A stretch of DNA of 64,000 bases from Phymorhynchus buccinoides (Eukaryota; Mollusca; Gastropoda; Neogastropoda; Raphitomidae): assembly GCA_017654935.2 (NCBI GenBank), contig CM065690.1, positions 27,119,824-27,183,823 on the forward strand. The letters run 5' to 3'. The notes beneath the pieces were generated by a model that had not been told where the DNA came from, did no database searches, and saw only the letters and a program-made list of their open reading frames with translations. Position 1 is the stretch's first letter. Each line of letters starts with the position of its first letter. The translations under genes were made by a program, and so were the position numbers. Positions 43,502 through 55,900 of this stretch are shown here, piece after piece.

Positions 43502-44517
43502 CCCAGTATGGTATGTATAAGTGTTTGAACCTCTGAGACACAACATAGGGACAGTAAATATTTAGTGTCAAGACTGGTTGTTAGCCCATCCAAAACACTA
43601 TGGCTAATTGTTCTTCACCTGTTTTCATCGCTGGGCCCTCCATGCTGCTTTCCTGAAGGGTTAAAGTGGCTGCCAGCCGATACACAACCTGTCCAGGCAG
43701 ACAAAAGTCAGTTTACTTCAAAGAAATGGTAAGAATACTATGGGGATTAACTCATTCTCATTCAAGTCGTTCCGGCCATATATGTCCGGAATTAATAGAT
43801 AGCTGTCAATTTGATGCATTTGCTTCAAGGGAAGTAAATTTGTGTGCACACTAATACCTGGTCACTTCTAAACTCGCTTCGCTCCCTAAGACTACAATTT
43901 TGCATCTGACTTTGTTTTTGTAGTGGTTTGTTGTGGGAAAACAATCAGTGTAGTTTTTCTATATAAAGTCTAATAGTCTATATATAAAAGAAAAGTCTGA
44001 TCTACCACCTATGTCTAAAACCTGAAGTAAAAACATGTAATCTTCTTTTATTTCTCCTTTTGTTTATGTACGTTTTGTTTGTGTGTATGGCTGGAGTGAT
44101 TTGTGAGTTTTTTTTAATAATTCAAAACCGTTGCGATGCGAATGAGTTAAACGATGCTCCAACTGTGTGTGTGTGTGTTTTCTATTAACTTTTTCATTCT
44201 GTGCTTGGAGAAGTGGAAAGAACCTTTAACAATTAACATGAATCATCCATCACTGGTGGGAGATTGCCATGTTAGTACCAGCCGGGGAAAACCATGAGTG
44301 CAGCCCGTAACATATTTCACATACCATTTGAGACATCCCCAAACTCATGGATGTGGAAGCCATGTTTCCCCTCACTCAGTCCGCAGACCTCTCCTGTGAC
44401 CTTGGTGGCCTTGCCCTCCCCCTCCTGCACAACCAACCAGCCAGTCAGTGGGCGGAAAGTCACAGTATTACTGCCTTAAAGGGAAAACTACTGATCCCAG
44501 GGATCGGGTATACACTG

Positions 44518-45017
44518 NNNNNNNNNNNNNNNNNNNNNNNNNNNNNNNNNNNNNNNNNNNNNNNNNNNNNNNNNNNNNNNNNNNNNNNNNNNNNNNNNNN
44601 NNNNNNNNNNNNNNNNNNNNNNNNNNNNNNNNNNNNNNNNNNNNNNNNNNNNNNNNNNNNNNNNNNNNNNNNNNNNNNNNNNNNNNNNNNNNNNNNNNNN
44701 NNNNNNNNNNNNNNNNNNNNNNNNNNNNNNNNNNNNNNNNNNNNNNNNNNNNNNNNNNNNNNNNNNNNNNNNNNNNNNNNNNNNNNNNNNNNNNNNNNNN
44801 NNNNNNNNNNNNNNNNNNNNNNNNNNNNNNNNNNNNNNNNNNNNNNNNNNNNNNNNNNNNNNNNNNNNNNNNNNNNNNNNNNNNNNNNNNNNNNNNNNNN
44901 NNNNNNNNNNNNNNNNNNNNNNNNNNNNNNNNNNNNNNNNNNNNNNNNNNNNNNNNNNNNNNNNNNNNNNNNNNNNNNNNNNNNNNNNNNNNNNNNNNNN
45001 NNNNNNNNNNNNNNNNN
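44518..45017. other. Assembly gap (500 N)
   Basis: Exactly 500 N, a typical placeholder size. The sequence right of it is not the mirror of the sequence left of 23237, so the palindrome ends in or at the gap. Confidence 0.99.
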
Positions 45018-45720
45018 CTCTCTCTTCTTCTTCTCTCTCTTGCATCTGTTACAGCAGTCGTGCAACAGGGTCTAAACTCTGATAAACATACAACCAGCTG
45101 CACATTGTCAAGAATAAATATTTGTCCTCCACACTCTGCCCACCAAATGTTGGTGTAGTACACTTGAGTTGTGCTTTAATGGCTTATGCCCTTGTCTACG
45201 GCACCCATTTTGAGGTGTGTCGGGATATAGGGCTGGTTCCATGGATTTGCACGACAGTTCGTATGACAGCTTGACATACAACCATTCCACAATACATGAT
45301 TTACTTCTTTTTGCATTTCATAATGTTATGTGTCTTTCCTTCTCGTCATATCATTCCAAATTACCTGCATTTCACTACTCATATTTCATCCCATATCAAC
45401 ATATTGACAACAAGCGCAAACGTAACAAAATTAAAAGCACCTATTACTATACACAAACAGAATGATAAAGAGAAAAAAAATAATAATATAAGCAATCAGT
45501 TTTTCAAGCTTAATTCCAATGTATAACATCAATCATTTTGAAAAGCAGTTTTTATAACCATAGTATTCATCAAAGAGAGGTTTTTTCCCTCATTACTAAC
45601 TACAAGACAACAGACTGATACCAATTACAAATAATTAACATGAACATTCGCAGTGAATAACCAATATTTTAATATGAAGAGATTACATGCATGATAGGTG
45701 CAAATATGGCATCATCGAGA
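45018..45720. other. No gene seen
   Basis: CT-rich at the gap edge, then AT-rich unique sequence. Confidence 0.5.
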
Positions 45721-45721
45721 T

Positions 45722-46000
45722 TTAACTCCTTTCACCGCAAGACATTTGTCATAGCACCAAAAATACATATCCCATTAAAACTCTAATCCCAGGTAGATGG
45801 CTAAAAACAAATGTCTTGCAAACACTGTTGGAATTACTCGTGCACATATATAACAATCCTACCTCATCAAAATTAAGAAAATAGGGTCTTTGGATTTATA
45901 TAGGTCTGGATTCTGGATGTTTTTTAGTGACTACGGGTGTTAAAAAATCATAAAACCATTGGTTATGCTAAATTTGCGACATTGGCGGTGAAAGGGTTAA
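45722..46000. mobile_element. piggyBac-like MITE outside the palindrome
   Basis: TTAA at both ends, left end CTCCTTTCACCGC (one inserted base relative to the others), right end TTGGCGGTGAAAGGG. Slightly longer than the intronic copies, showing the family is dispersed. Confidence 0.7.
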
Positions 46001-48540
46001 CACCCGATGCGTTAGTGTTTACGATGTGTAAACGTGTCAGATTTTGTAATATTGGTATAGTTGTCTGAGGACGTTCCATGAGGAATCACTATACGATTGT
46101 AATCCACAGTAAATTCTCGGAAAATACTATCAATTAAGTGTAGATAATTCTTGTCGACAACGCTAGGTAAAATAACCTTGCTAGTTTTGTTGTTTTTAGA
46201 AATTATATGTTCTCTTTAAGACCTTTAACATACTACATGATTGACGAGCCGTATCTTTATTAGTTTTGTGTAATTTTCAAAGACGTTTTTGTTTGGTAAT
46301 GAATAAGAAGCTTGAGCGCGTCGTTTCAGAATCATAGTAGATACTTGATCTTTTTCTAGATAACGGGGAGCAACTCTTATATAGATAATTCTAAATTCTA
46401 GATTGTCACTAGAAGTATTATGTTTTATTGCGTGATTATTGATATGTACAGGAATCTTCAGATGAAATCGTTGCACTGTTATCATCACCTCGTGTTTATA
46501 TATTTAGTTGAGAACTTATGTGAAATGCATTTACAATTCAGTGCTCTCTTCTGTTGACCCGTCGAGATGATCGAGGAACACATATGAGATGTTAGATGTC
46601 TTGTGGCATGTGTTCTTGCGCATTTGAATCTGGGAGATCATTCAGTGAGTCACTGTCTAGGAAATAGGTATCTTAGGAGATGTAAGATTGTTAGGCGTGT
46701 GTTGTGCATTGATTCAAGTGTAGCTCGTATTCACGAATAGTGTTGTTAGTGCAACATTGAGTAGTATGAAATAAAAGAAGACATTCTTGTGTGAATGTCC
46801 TTCGTGTTTGAGCTGCAGAGGATACAAGGTTTGGAGAGGAACAGTTACATAAACCCATACCTGTTCTACCACTATGTATCTCAATAGTGTACCAGTAGTT
46901 CATTAACTATTATAGGTCGTGGACATAGACTGTGTCAGAAAAGGTACTTTAGCCAAGTCGGTTCACACAAACTCTCTACAATTCCACCCTGCAATTCGTA
47001 AACACCCACATAGGCACACACTGACATCACAGACAGGCAACTCCCATCACCCCCACTATCCCCACACCACAGGATCCTAAGACTTACGCTAAAGAGTACG
47101 AACTAAGTAACGAGTTACATGAAAAAATTAACAAATAGGTTAAGACAGTAACAAAGTGTAGTATTAAATGTGTTAGAGTGGTACTACAGGCCTGAGCACA
47201 ATAAACTTATTTCAAACCTTCTTTGCCCTTTCAAGAAACACATCAACCATTCTGGAAAAGCAAAAAAAGATGGGGGGGCGGGGAGATAGTAAAAACACAA
47301 TAAAACCAATCCTGTGCAGTTTTAGATTTCATGCTCTCCATCCCCACCCTGCCTGATAGTTCCATTGCCTCTGAGCATTTACATTGTGGTAGGTATGTAC
47401 AAGATCATCTTGGTAGAAGATAATGTTGTTCTTTGCGACGTATAAAAAGTATTTAATCTTGGAAACTCGATGGCCAGGTTCGCTTTTTCGCGCTCATTGG
47501 TTTGTCTTATTTATCCCTTTTGCTAGGCTAACGGCTACATTTCATCGTGATCGTCACACACTTCTCACATATCACCACTTTGTTGCACAAGTTGGGCATG
47601 CAAGAAGAATGCCGTGCTCGAATTTCGGAACATGGGTTACATCCTGCACACAATACTCTTCTTTGTGTTCAGCCACACCAGTGCTCATATTATAACTGTT
47701 GAAACAGTTAGGCCCTTTTGTTGTGAATGTGCATTCAATTCTTTAAACACAGCAATGGTCCGTATGTCGCGAAGACATGCATGTCTGCAAAGATCGTTGT
47801 GCACACGTACAAGCCATAATTTTCACTAAGGCACACAATATTATGTAGGCCACAATCCAAAAATACAATAAAAAAGAGAGGAAGCATCTCTAGACAGAAC
47901 GCTCAAATTCAAGTTCTGTACATGACATTATATGTAAAGCAGGACGAACGGAAATGAGCTATCGATCACGTAAAGCATAGATTAGCGATGTTATCAATGT
48001 CATCATCATATTTTTATTACCCATCTAACCAATCCCTGAAAAATATTATTAATCCAGGAAAATCTATGGACCGGCTCTCTTTTGTCCCCTTCTATCTCTT
48101 CTTTCCTCCCTGTCTTCACTTTCCTTTTCCTCTCTTTCTCCTTTCCATCTCTCCCCGTCACTCTTCTTATTGTCGTATATTTATTTTCATGCCAGTAGTT
48201 TCAAGCTCCCAAGGAATACACCTTCACTTTCTTTTACTTAGTTTATCAAACATTTTAAATTATCCTCTCAGCTTTCTCAGACCTTCTTCTTCTTATTGAC
48301 GGATTGTTTATCCTGCCCCACACCTCCAAAGTATGTCTCGTTTAGACTGCAAGTGGTGCACACGGATGTGCTGTAGTTTGCGACTCTTTGTTGAGTCTCA
48401 CATAAAACTCAAGATCTGTTCAGACTGCAAGAACATGTTTTGATCACAATGTCAATTTCTCTATGCTGAACAAATGAACCCTCTCTTATGTTCATGCATT
48501 CATCTCTTACAGTTGTTTCCAGTATATTTTGTTATTACCC
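46001..48540. other. No gene seen
   Basis: AT-rich unique sequence with CT-rich stretches near 48080-48160. Short open frames (for example 47423-47695) have no recognisable domain or splice context. Confidence 0.45.
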
Positions 48541-48564
48541 ACTACTGATATTTTTACAGCTGGT

Positions 48565-48860
48565 GTCGTGTGTGTGTGTGTGTCTTGGTGTGTGGGTGTG
48601 ATGCATTCTCATCTCCATCTTGTGAGTATGTGATTCCTAGCTTGTACCTGAATAGATCTCCCTCTTGGTCTGTGCTAGTGCAAGTGTAGTGCGTTTCCAC
48701 GCGTGAGTGCGTGCGTTTTCGCGTGAGTGCGTGCGTGCGTGTTGTTCTTTTCCTTTCCTTCTTTCTTCACCATTGTGTGTGTGTTTGTGTACATGTGTGT
48801 GTGTTATACATGGTGTGTGGTGGGGGGGGGGGTCCTTGTGTATGTGATGCGCGTTGCTCC
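48565..48860 (+). repeat. GT-rich simple-sequence patches
   Basis: Imperfect GT runs at about 48567-48600 and 48774-48830, with GTGCGTGCG words and a G run at about 48821-48831. Confidence 0.75.
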
Positions 48861-49320
48861 GCTGCGCATGTGTGTATAATACACGAGTATGTATCTAACC
48901 AATTGTTATATTTCATCCTGTATTATTGTATAAGTAATGTATACTGATTATGATTTTAATCTTTGTATATCTTAATGTACTTGATATATGTGTTCGATAT
49001 TTATCTCATCTTGATATCTATTATCTTAATCGTACTGCCGGTACTAGTTTTTTATATTGTCTGAATGTTTTCTCTGTACTGTTATCTTAGCATTGTGGGA
49101 TAACTCTGTTGATATCGCCGCCTTCTCGTGTCTGTATGTTAGTGGTGTCATCTTAGAAATGTCTGGGAAATGATTTGATGATTTAACTGTGTTTTGCATT
49201 CTGTCTATACATTTCCTTCACTTTATGCTGTTTTGCATGCTTTCGAGATCTACATTCAAAGTAATGTGTTTCATTGATTGATCGCAGGCGTTGCCACAAT
49301 TAATTTCTCATGTCTTGGAC

Positions 49321-49326
49321 AATAAA
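49321..49326 (+). terminator. Possible polyadenylation signal, owner unknown
   Basis: AATAAA followed by GTTCTTTGACAGTTG at the end of a T-rich stretch (48900-49320) that resembles a 3' UTR or a retroelement tail. No upstream coding sequence was found. Confidence 0.25.
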
Positions 49327-49329
49327 GTT

Positions 49330-50450
49330 CTTTGACAGTTGAAGTTGTACGTGCAAGGACATTCCATCCATCACTTGGCAACAAATCTGGCCTTACTCCT
49401 ATCGAATGATGTGAAATGGGCTTCTAACGTGTGCACTACGAGTTCTTTTGCGCATGCATGCATTCGTACATCCGGTGAACTCTGTGTTTAAAATGTGTAG
49501 GTCTCATCCAAAAGACTTTTCACCAAACTGATGTGCTCAAGGTACCCATTTACACCTGGGTGGAGTGAGGCATAATCAGGAGTAAATATTCCTTTCCAGC
49601 AAGGACAAACATCTGCGACTTTAGCTTGGATTTGATACCTCGCTAAACTCGACTATAACCCTAAGGTACTTACGTAGCCCAGCATACTTCAACCAACTTA
49701 CTGGTGACGGTTTTAATACTTTCCCTCCGGATCCCACAAATCCATAAATGAGTCATTGGCAACAATAAAATATAAAAGTGATGGAACCACCCCTTTTGTA
49801 CATCTAACTGATGCGCCCCTGATGACCAAGCAGAGTGGATCTATGTTAGTCGTGTGGAAGGGGGGTAAGGCAGGAGGTTTCATATACATATGTGGCTTGG
49901 ACCTCTTCGGGTTTGTGGGGGAGCCCCAATGAAGCTGATGATAATGTAAGATGCAATGACAAATAGTGAAGGCCTGTTACCGGGGAGAAAGAATTTAAGC
50001 TATAAAAATCTTAGCTTATTAAACTATGACACATGCGAATTCGCATTTCATGTTCCTGCTCTTTTCTGTTGTCTTTGTCGCCTCTCTTAGCAACATGAAT
50101 GAGATTTGTATGCAGCTCGCCAAAAAGGTGTTGCCACTAGAATTGGGAGACCTTGTAAAAGCAAAATTTACTATTGGAATGTCAATGACTTATACTTATA
50201 TTCTATGTTGTAAACGTGTTATACGCATATTTCAACATGATGTGCAATCCAAAAAATGAAAAAAGAAACTTGTTGGGTTTTTGTTTTTTTGAGATATAAC
50301 ATGCAGTGTGAATTACCATGAATTTCTCTGGGAATTTGTGAACCATAACGCAGGGCTCTTGGCAAGAACGTTGACTAAACATTACACTCGAAATACTTCC
50401 TATGTTCGTCCAGCACCATGCTTCCATACACATGTACCAATGGTCCCATT
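49330..50450. other. No gene firmly supported
   Basis: Unique sequence. An open frame at 50026-50259 begins with a hydrophobic stretch, but nothing else supports it. Confidence 0.4.
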
Positions 50451-50765
50451 CTATCGTGAGCGCCTGCCGTGTCCTTCCAGGCCTATCCATGATATAGCAA
50501 GATCAACAAATGGAATGGCCTGTGTGAAATGCAGCGCACTCAAACCCATGCCACCCCCCAAAGCAGCGAAAGAAGTACAAAACCACAACCAAGCAGTTCC
50601 AAAGAATCCCCCACTCAGAACTTCACGACTACTAGCAACCAACTCCTTCTCCTCCCGAAACGTCCGCTGCTTGGACAATGATCCCTCCATCAGAGACAGT
50701 CCATCTGTCCAGTAACCACAGCTCAGCTCCCTTAAATCCCGAAGGTGCTGAAAGCTCACCTCTGA
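50451..50765 (-). CDS. Candidate 3'-terminal exon of an unidentified membrane protein
   Basis: On the - strand, the acceptor GTTTTATTTTTCAG is followed by a 104-codon open frame ending in TAG at 50451-50453. The first half is charged and soluble-looking (HLRDLRELSC, KQRTFREEKELVASSREVL). The second half is strongly hydrophobic (GGFFGTAWLWFCTSFAALGG, then a second segment with ALHFTQAIPFVDLAISWIGL), suggesting one or two membrane segments and a short basic tail. The opposite strand is also open, and no family is recognised. It would be part of a - strand gene lying to the right. Confidence 0.35.
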   Translation of the reverse strand, partial: SEVSFQHLRDLRELSCGYWTDGLSLMEGSLSKQRTFREEKELVASSREVLSGGFFGTAWLWFCTSFAALGGGMGLSALHFTQAIPFVDLAISWIGLEGHGRRSR

Positions 50766-50769
50766 CTGA

Positions 50770-52580
50770 AAAATAAAACTAACTTACCAACCCCCCTCTA
50801 CCCCCACACACCTCCCACCTAACTCCCACACACCCTAGTGTAGCAGGCTGGGTGTTCTCGGGACTAGCCAGTGCGTGCCGGTTCGTGCACGTCCTCTATC
50901 TGTCCAGATTTATTATTTTTTCGTTTGTTATTTTTTCCCGTGTGCTGCATAATTTATGCTTGAAACAAACTCTATGTACATGTGCTCAGTAATTGCCGGT
51001 TACGGCCAGTTGTGGACATTATTGGCAGAAGAACTGCTCATGAACACAATCAAATTGAACATACTTGTTTTATGCGACAACATCAACATTTACTAGTACA
51101 AAATTACCCCTCGCAGCTTTGAGGTTTTTATGAACCAAAACAAGCCACTTCAGCCTTACTCCCCTTATGATAGTATCTAGTATATGTGGCGTGCAGAGTA
51201 TATAGGCCATACCTGAGGCCTGTTAGATGATCTTTGATCAGAAATACTAACTAGCTATATTTTTGGGATCACATAATCCATCTAGCAATCTTTTGGATCT
51301 CAATAACTGTACTTGGCAACCAGTATAACTACATATTCACTGCAGTGAACAAGACACAACACAAAAGCTTTCTAATTGATGCATTTACTCACTAAACTTC
51401 GACAGAATCATGGTAGGCGGGTTCTGGTCGCAGTCAAAAAGGTGAGGCTAGTTCGTCCAAATTAGGGAACGGTCGTTTATCGCACCCAAGACCATTTTCG
51501 TACCCCTGGACGATTTTCGTACTATTTTCCGTGTGGTTGATAGGGGTCAGGGAGGGGTAAGGGATTGGGGCAGGTGGGGGGGACAGGGTTAGGTATGTGG
51601 TTACGATGTCTTTTCTTTGTTGCAAACTAGCATCTGGTTTTTTTGTCATACAAACAGCTCTTCACTGTCTTTATAAAAAACGACTAATACGTTTGGTGTA
51701 CCGAACATCGTCCAGGGTACGCCAAAAAGGCCAGGGTACTGTAAAACGACTTCTCTTTCCTCCTTCTTCTCTGCTGTAACCTGCAAATCTGCCGCTTCGC
51801 CTACTTATGACTATGAGAGTGTGGATGTGTGTGACAAACACAAATTTCACTCTTTCATAAAATACTGTGTGATAAATTTACTAATCCCTAACCCTACAAA
51901 AAAGTGCATACAATTGTTTTTGGTTATTGTGGCCACAATGTCGCAAATATGACAATCTCATAGTAGGCGCGGCAGATTGTGCTCACTGAGCTTTACAATT
52001 TTTGACCTGTCTCTCGACAGGCCTAAGAATATCGTTTAGACAAGATGACACTGACCAACAACTGAATGTTCAATCAATATATTATTGAATAGATCGGCCG
52101 AGACGGCGTATGACGTGAGAATAAGATCAATACAGTATGTCTTTGTCAAAACAACGTTTCATCACGCGCATACCTCACTGTTGAATAGGGCTCCGACTGC
52201 TTCAATGTTGACAGTTCAAAGTATATAGCTACAAAAAGATCTCGGCACACTATTACTGGAAAACTTTTAGTAAACACTAATCGTTCTATCAATTCAGTTT
52301 TTTGCCGCTGCAATATCAAAATGGCGGCATTATTCTAGCAAAACCTGTGCCGAAAGTATACAACTCACTGCTGTATGGTCTTTTCAATACATGAATAATT
52401 TTATTGACCAATCGCTGATTTGTGTTATCTGTTCACACATTACATGTGAGCATCAACGTTAATGGTTCTAGACACAGTAACTGTGTCAATCTAATCCACT
52501 CCTAGCCAGACCACTAATCATCCCGTGATGGCAGCCACTCCTTCTTTCTTTCTTTTTATGTTCACACAAAGTGGAGAAAT
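50770..52580. other. No gene seen
   Basis: Includes C-rich sequence at 50790-50840 and a G-rich block with GGGTTAGG near 51540-51600. Could contain introns of the candidate - strand gene. Confidence 0.4.
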
Positions 52581-52654
52581 CTATTTGTGTCTGAGGTCGT
52601 GTGTTCCATGACCCTCCGGCGCGCAGCGCTCCGCGTCCGCGACTCTCGTGTGTT

Positions 52655-52945
52655 GCATTCCTTGTGTGTGTGTGTGCTGCCTGTTGTGTGTGTCGGTGTG
52701 CGCATTTATGTGACGTGCGTGCGGTTTTCTGTAGTGCGGTGTGCGTGCGCCGTGCGCGCGGCGTCCGCTGTGTGTGTGTGTGTGTGTGTGTGTGGTGCTG
52801 TGTGTGTGGTGTGGTGTGGGCAGTGTAGTGTTCTGTGTGTGTAGTGTGTGAGTGTGTGTGTTGTGTGTGTTTCTGTGTGTGTGCGTAGTGGTGCCGTGTG
52901 CTGTGTTGACGTGCGTGTCCGTGGTTGTTGCCGTGTGCTCGTGTT
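52655..52945 (+). repeat. GT-rich simple repeat
   Basis: About 290 bases dominated by GTGTGT with GTGCG and GTTGTG interruptions; purest near 52769-52793. Confidence 0.8.
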
Positions 52946-52984
52946 GCGACCGTTTCTTGCTATCTCATGTGTGTAAGGATCCTG

Positions 52985-55900
52985 CTTAGTTAACGGTATG
53001 GATATGTATGTCTATCAAGGCTTCGAAACGTTCAATACAGACTTGACTTCGTTTTATTATCATCACGACCGTTTACTACAGCGTATGTAGCGACCGTTAC
53101 TGCTGTGTGTAAGGACCGCTTTACTAAGATAATAATTTAACTGTAAATAAATAATAATAATAATTGATAGTAATTATATCGGCGCCTTTCTTACTAATTT
53201 TTTACACTCAAGGGCGCTTCCATCACTGATACACCGCAATCGCACTAAAGAAACATTATCACCATTCATCACCCAGGCTACAAGATCAAGAAGGAAACAT
53301 TTCTACAAACCGTCAATGAGCTGATATAGTGATAGTGTGTCTGACGTTTAGTTTGAAAGTAGAGATAGTTGGTTCATTGCGCGACGATCGACTGGGAGGG
53401 AATTCAAAACTATCGCAGGGGCACGAACTTGAAACACTGTCACGGTCACCAAAGATTTTAGATTTGTTTTTGGATCAACTTTCAGATCATCTGTCGTTTC
53501 GTTGCTTTGATGTGACCTGGAGTGAGCGGGACATGTGAGTGTAGGGATGAAAGAGCTATGGGGAGGTAAGGCTTGATATGTCTGTTTAAAGTGACGGAAA
53601 GGATTAGAACAGCCAGCTTATACTGACCTAGGCGGAACTGGCCACAGGGAGCCAATGGAGCTCCATCAAAGTGGTCCGTGCGACGTGATCTACGCTTGCG
53701 TGTCTTTTACGCAATACGAGGCGGGGCGCCCTGTTTTGAACTCGCTGAAGGCGAGTATATATGTGTATCTGTAGGTAAGCGCCCAAATGTAGAAATGAAT
53801 ATCATTGCTGAATATCTAACGTTGAAATGAAATAAAAGTCTGTCGAAATAAAAGCTTTAATCGTCTTCCTAATAAACAGTATTCGTCGGTTATATTCGCT
53901 CGTTTAACGATACTGCTTACACGTTATGATAGTCTATTGTAAGGACTGTTATTAAGGTTAGAATATGTCTCTATAAGGCTTCGATTTTTAGCGTTTCAAT
54001 ACAGAGCATTCGCCCTTGCATGGTCCTCTGTAGAGATTAGCGACACGTTGTCTAACAACAGCGTAATCGATCTAGTAAACGATCCGTTACGCACTTTTAT
54101 TCTGTAGCGACGATCATCTGTTTACGCAGGTCTGTAAGGGGACTGTTAGCTGTAGATATAAGATATCTGTACCCATGCATTGTCGAATCGTACGTAACGA
54201 TATAATTTAACTCCTAATACTTTAATCGTTTCAATACAGAGTGTATTTCGAGGTAGTATTTCGTCTCTTTTTAACTGCATACGTTAACGTTGATAGTCTA
54301 TGTAAGGACTGTTATTTACAAGTATGTATCTATCTCTCTATAACGGTCTTCGACGCGTTCAATACAGAGCCATTCGCCCTTGCAGTGTCTCCTGTTAGGG
54401 TGATGCGACCGTTTCAAACAGGTATTCGCTCTTGTTACACTGCACCGTTTACACGCTACTGGTATGTGCGGACCTGTTACGCTGTGTAAGGACGTTGTCC
54501 TTAGCTATTAAGAAACGTAATGCCTTGACATCGTTTTGTTTTTCGATGCAGAGTATTCGAGTATTCGCTCTGTTACAACGAACGCTACTCTGTATGTGAA
54601 ATCTGTTAACTATATTAGACCGTGTATGGTCCTTCACGAAACGTTCTTTTTGAATACAGTAGGACTATTTGCGTTTGAACGACACCGTTTGCGCTCTGAC
54701 TGTAAGGATCTGCATATAGATCTTTACGTACATATGTATTCTCTGTGGTGCTTCAGGAATTGTTTTCAATACAGAGTATTTACTCTAAACAAGCCGTTCG
54801 CGCACTTGTGTACACGACTCCTACGTTACGTCATTGTGTAAAGATATAGTACAGTATGATGAGTATGCCCCGGTATGCGCATAAGAAACGTTTAATAACA
54901 GATTACTGCTCTTGTAACGATGTTACGGCCTCATTGTAACGCGACCATTTAACGCTCTATCAGTAAGGACTGTTCTCCTTAAGGCTGCGAAAAGTTTCTA
55001 ATACCGTCAGAGTATTCTGACTCCTGTAACTCGACCGTTACACTCAAGTATACGCCATTACTACTGGTGTAAGGACTTGTTACTTAGATATTAAGAATAT
55101 CTGTTTGATGCGTCACGAAACGTTTCCAATGCAGTCATTATCCCACTCTTTTCTTAACAGCCGTCGTTGTCTTGGCACTATGTAAAACGACCGCACGCTA
55201 TTGTAAAGACTTCGTTCTTCGTCACCAGGATGAGATGTCTCTCTGAGGATACAGAATACGTGTCAAATACAGGAGTATGTCGCTCTATGTAATGATGTTA
55301 CGCTCTATATAAACGAACTGTCTATTAAGGTAGAATGATTGGAATCAGTGTGTCATGTATTATGTATAGTAGGTAGGCCTAATTATATTTTTTATGACGT
55401 GAGTGGTTCGTTATCTTTAATTTCGTACACTGTGTTTTTGTCCACTGGATATGATGACTAAATAGAGCGGAATGTCCGTTTCGATCCGTTTCCTACAGCA
55501 CTGTGTGTAATTTATGTGCATTATGTGGTACATATGATGCGAACTTGATGTGTTCATCTAGGTTATGAATGGGACTAAATGTTTTTGGGTTTTCCAGGTT
55601 GTTGAACGTTGGTTCGTAAGGATACACTGATTATGGAGTGTTGTTCTAATAAAGTTGGTACGATTTTACGCACTCTCTCTTCTCCCTGGCTATCTCTCGC
55701 GTGACTCAGTCACTTGAGATGACCATAGCTTCGTTGACGGGACTACAATAGAAAAAGTGCATACAATATAAAATTAAAAATAAACACGGTCTGTGGAAAG
55801 ACCTTACTATGATGTGAGTTATGTCGAGTTGTAAGTATTTCCTGTAAATCGTCTCTTCAAAACAGTGTTATATTCGCTCTCTTGTAACGACCGCCTTACG

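Larger units (their letters stand above)
37644..44424 (-). pseudogene. SOD1: Partial inverted copy of SOD1 (exons 2-5 only)
   Basis: On the - strand: exon 2 at 44325-44424, exon 3 at 43619-43688, exon 4 at 40872-40989, exon 5 at 37644-37751. All splice sites and coding bases match the + strand gene by direct comparison. Exon 1 should lie about 2.15 kb beyond exon 2, but the arm stops at the N gap after about 93 bases, and no exon-1-like sequence is seen right of the gap. As assembled it cannot make a complete enzyme. Perfect exons argue against an old pseudogene: either this is the second allele placed in inverted orientation by the assembler, or a recent duplication whose 5' end is lost in the gap. 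Confidence 0.85.
33879..44517 (-). repeat. Right arm of 21-kb palindrome
   Basis: Inverted copy of 23237-33877, ending exactly at the N gap. All four exon copies are identical to the left arm. Non-coding DNA differs by scattered substitutions and small indels, for example near 35065-35110, 35890-35910 and 37925-37965. From about 32.75 to 33.69 kb and its mirror I see no differences, so divergence is unevenly spread. Confidence 0.95.

Noticed and set aside
33879..44517. Right arm as an ancient inverted pseudogene
   Set aside because: Exons and splice sites are unchanged, which is not expected of an old non-functional copy.
44347..45163. Long open frames on both strands
   Set aside because: They cross the 500-N gap; the apparent length is made of unknown bases.
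50026..50259. Small open frame with a hydrophobic N-terminus, considered as a secreted peptide
   Set aside because: No cleavage-site plus cysteine framework typical of secreted peptides, no family resemblance and no supporting signals.
53630..53760. GC-richer block with GGGAGCCAATGGAGCTCC as a gene fragment
   Set aside because: No continuous frame; it looks like a piece of a widespread retroelement-associated repeat, but I could not confirm the family.
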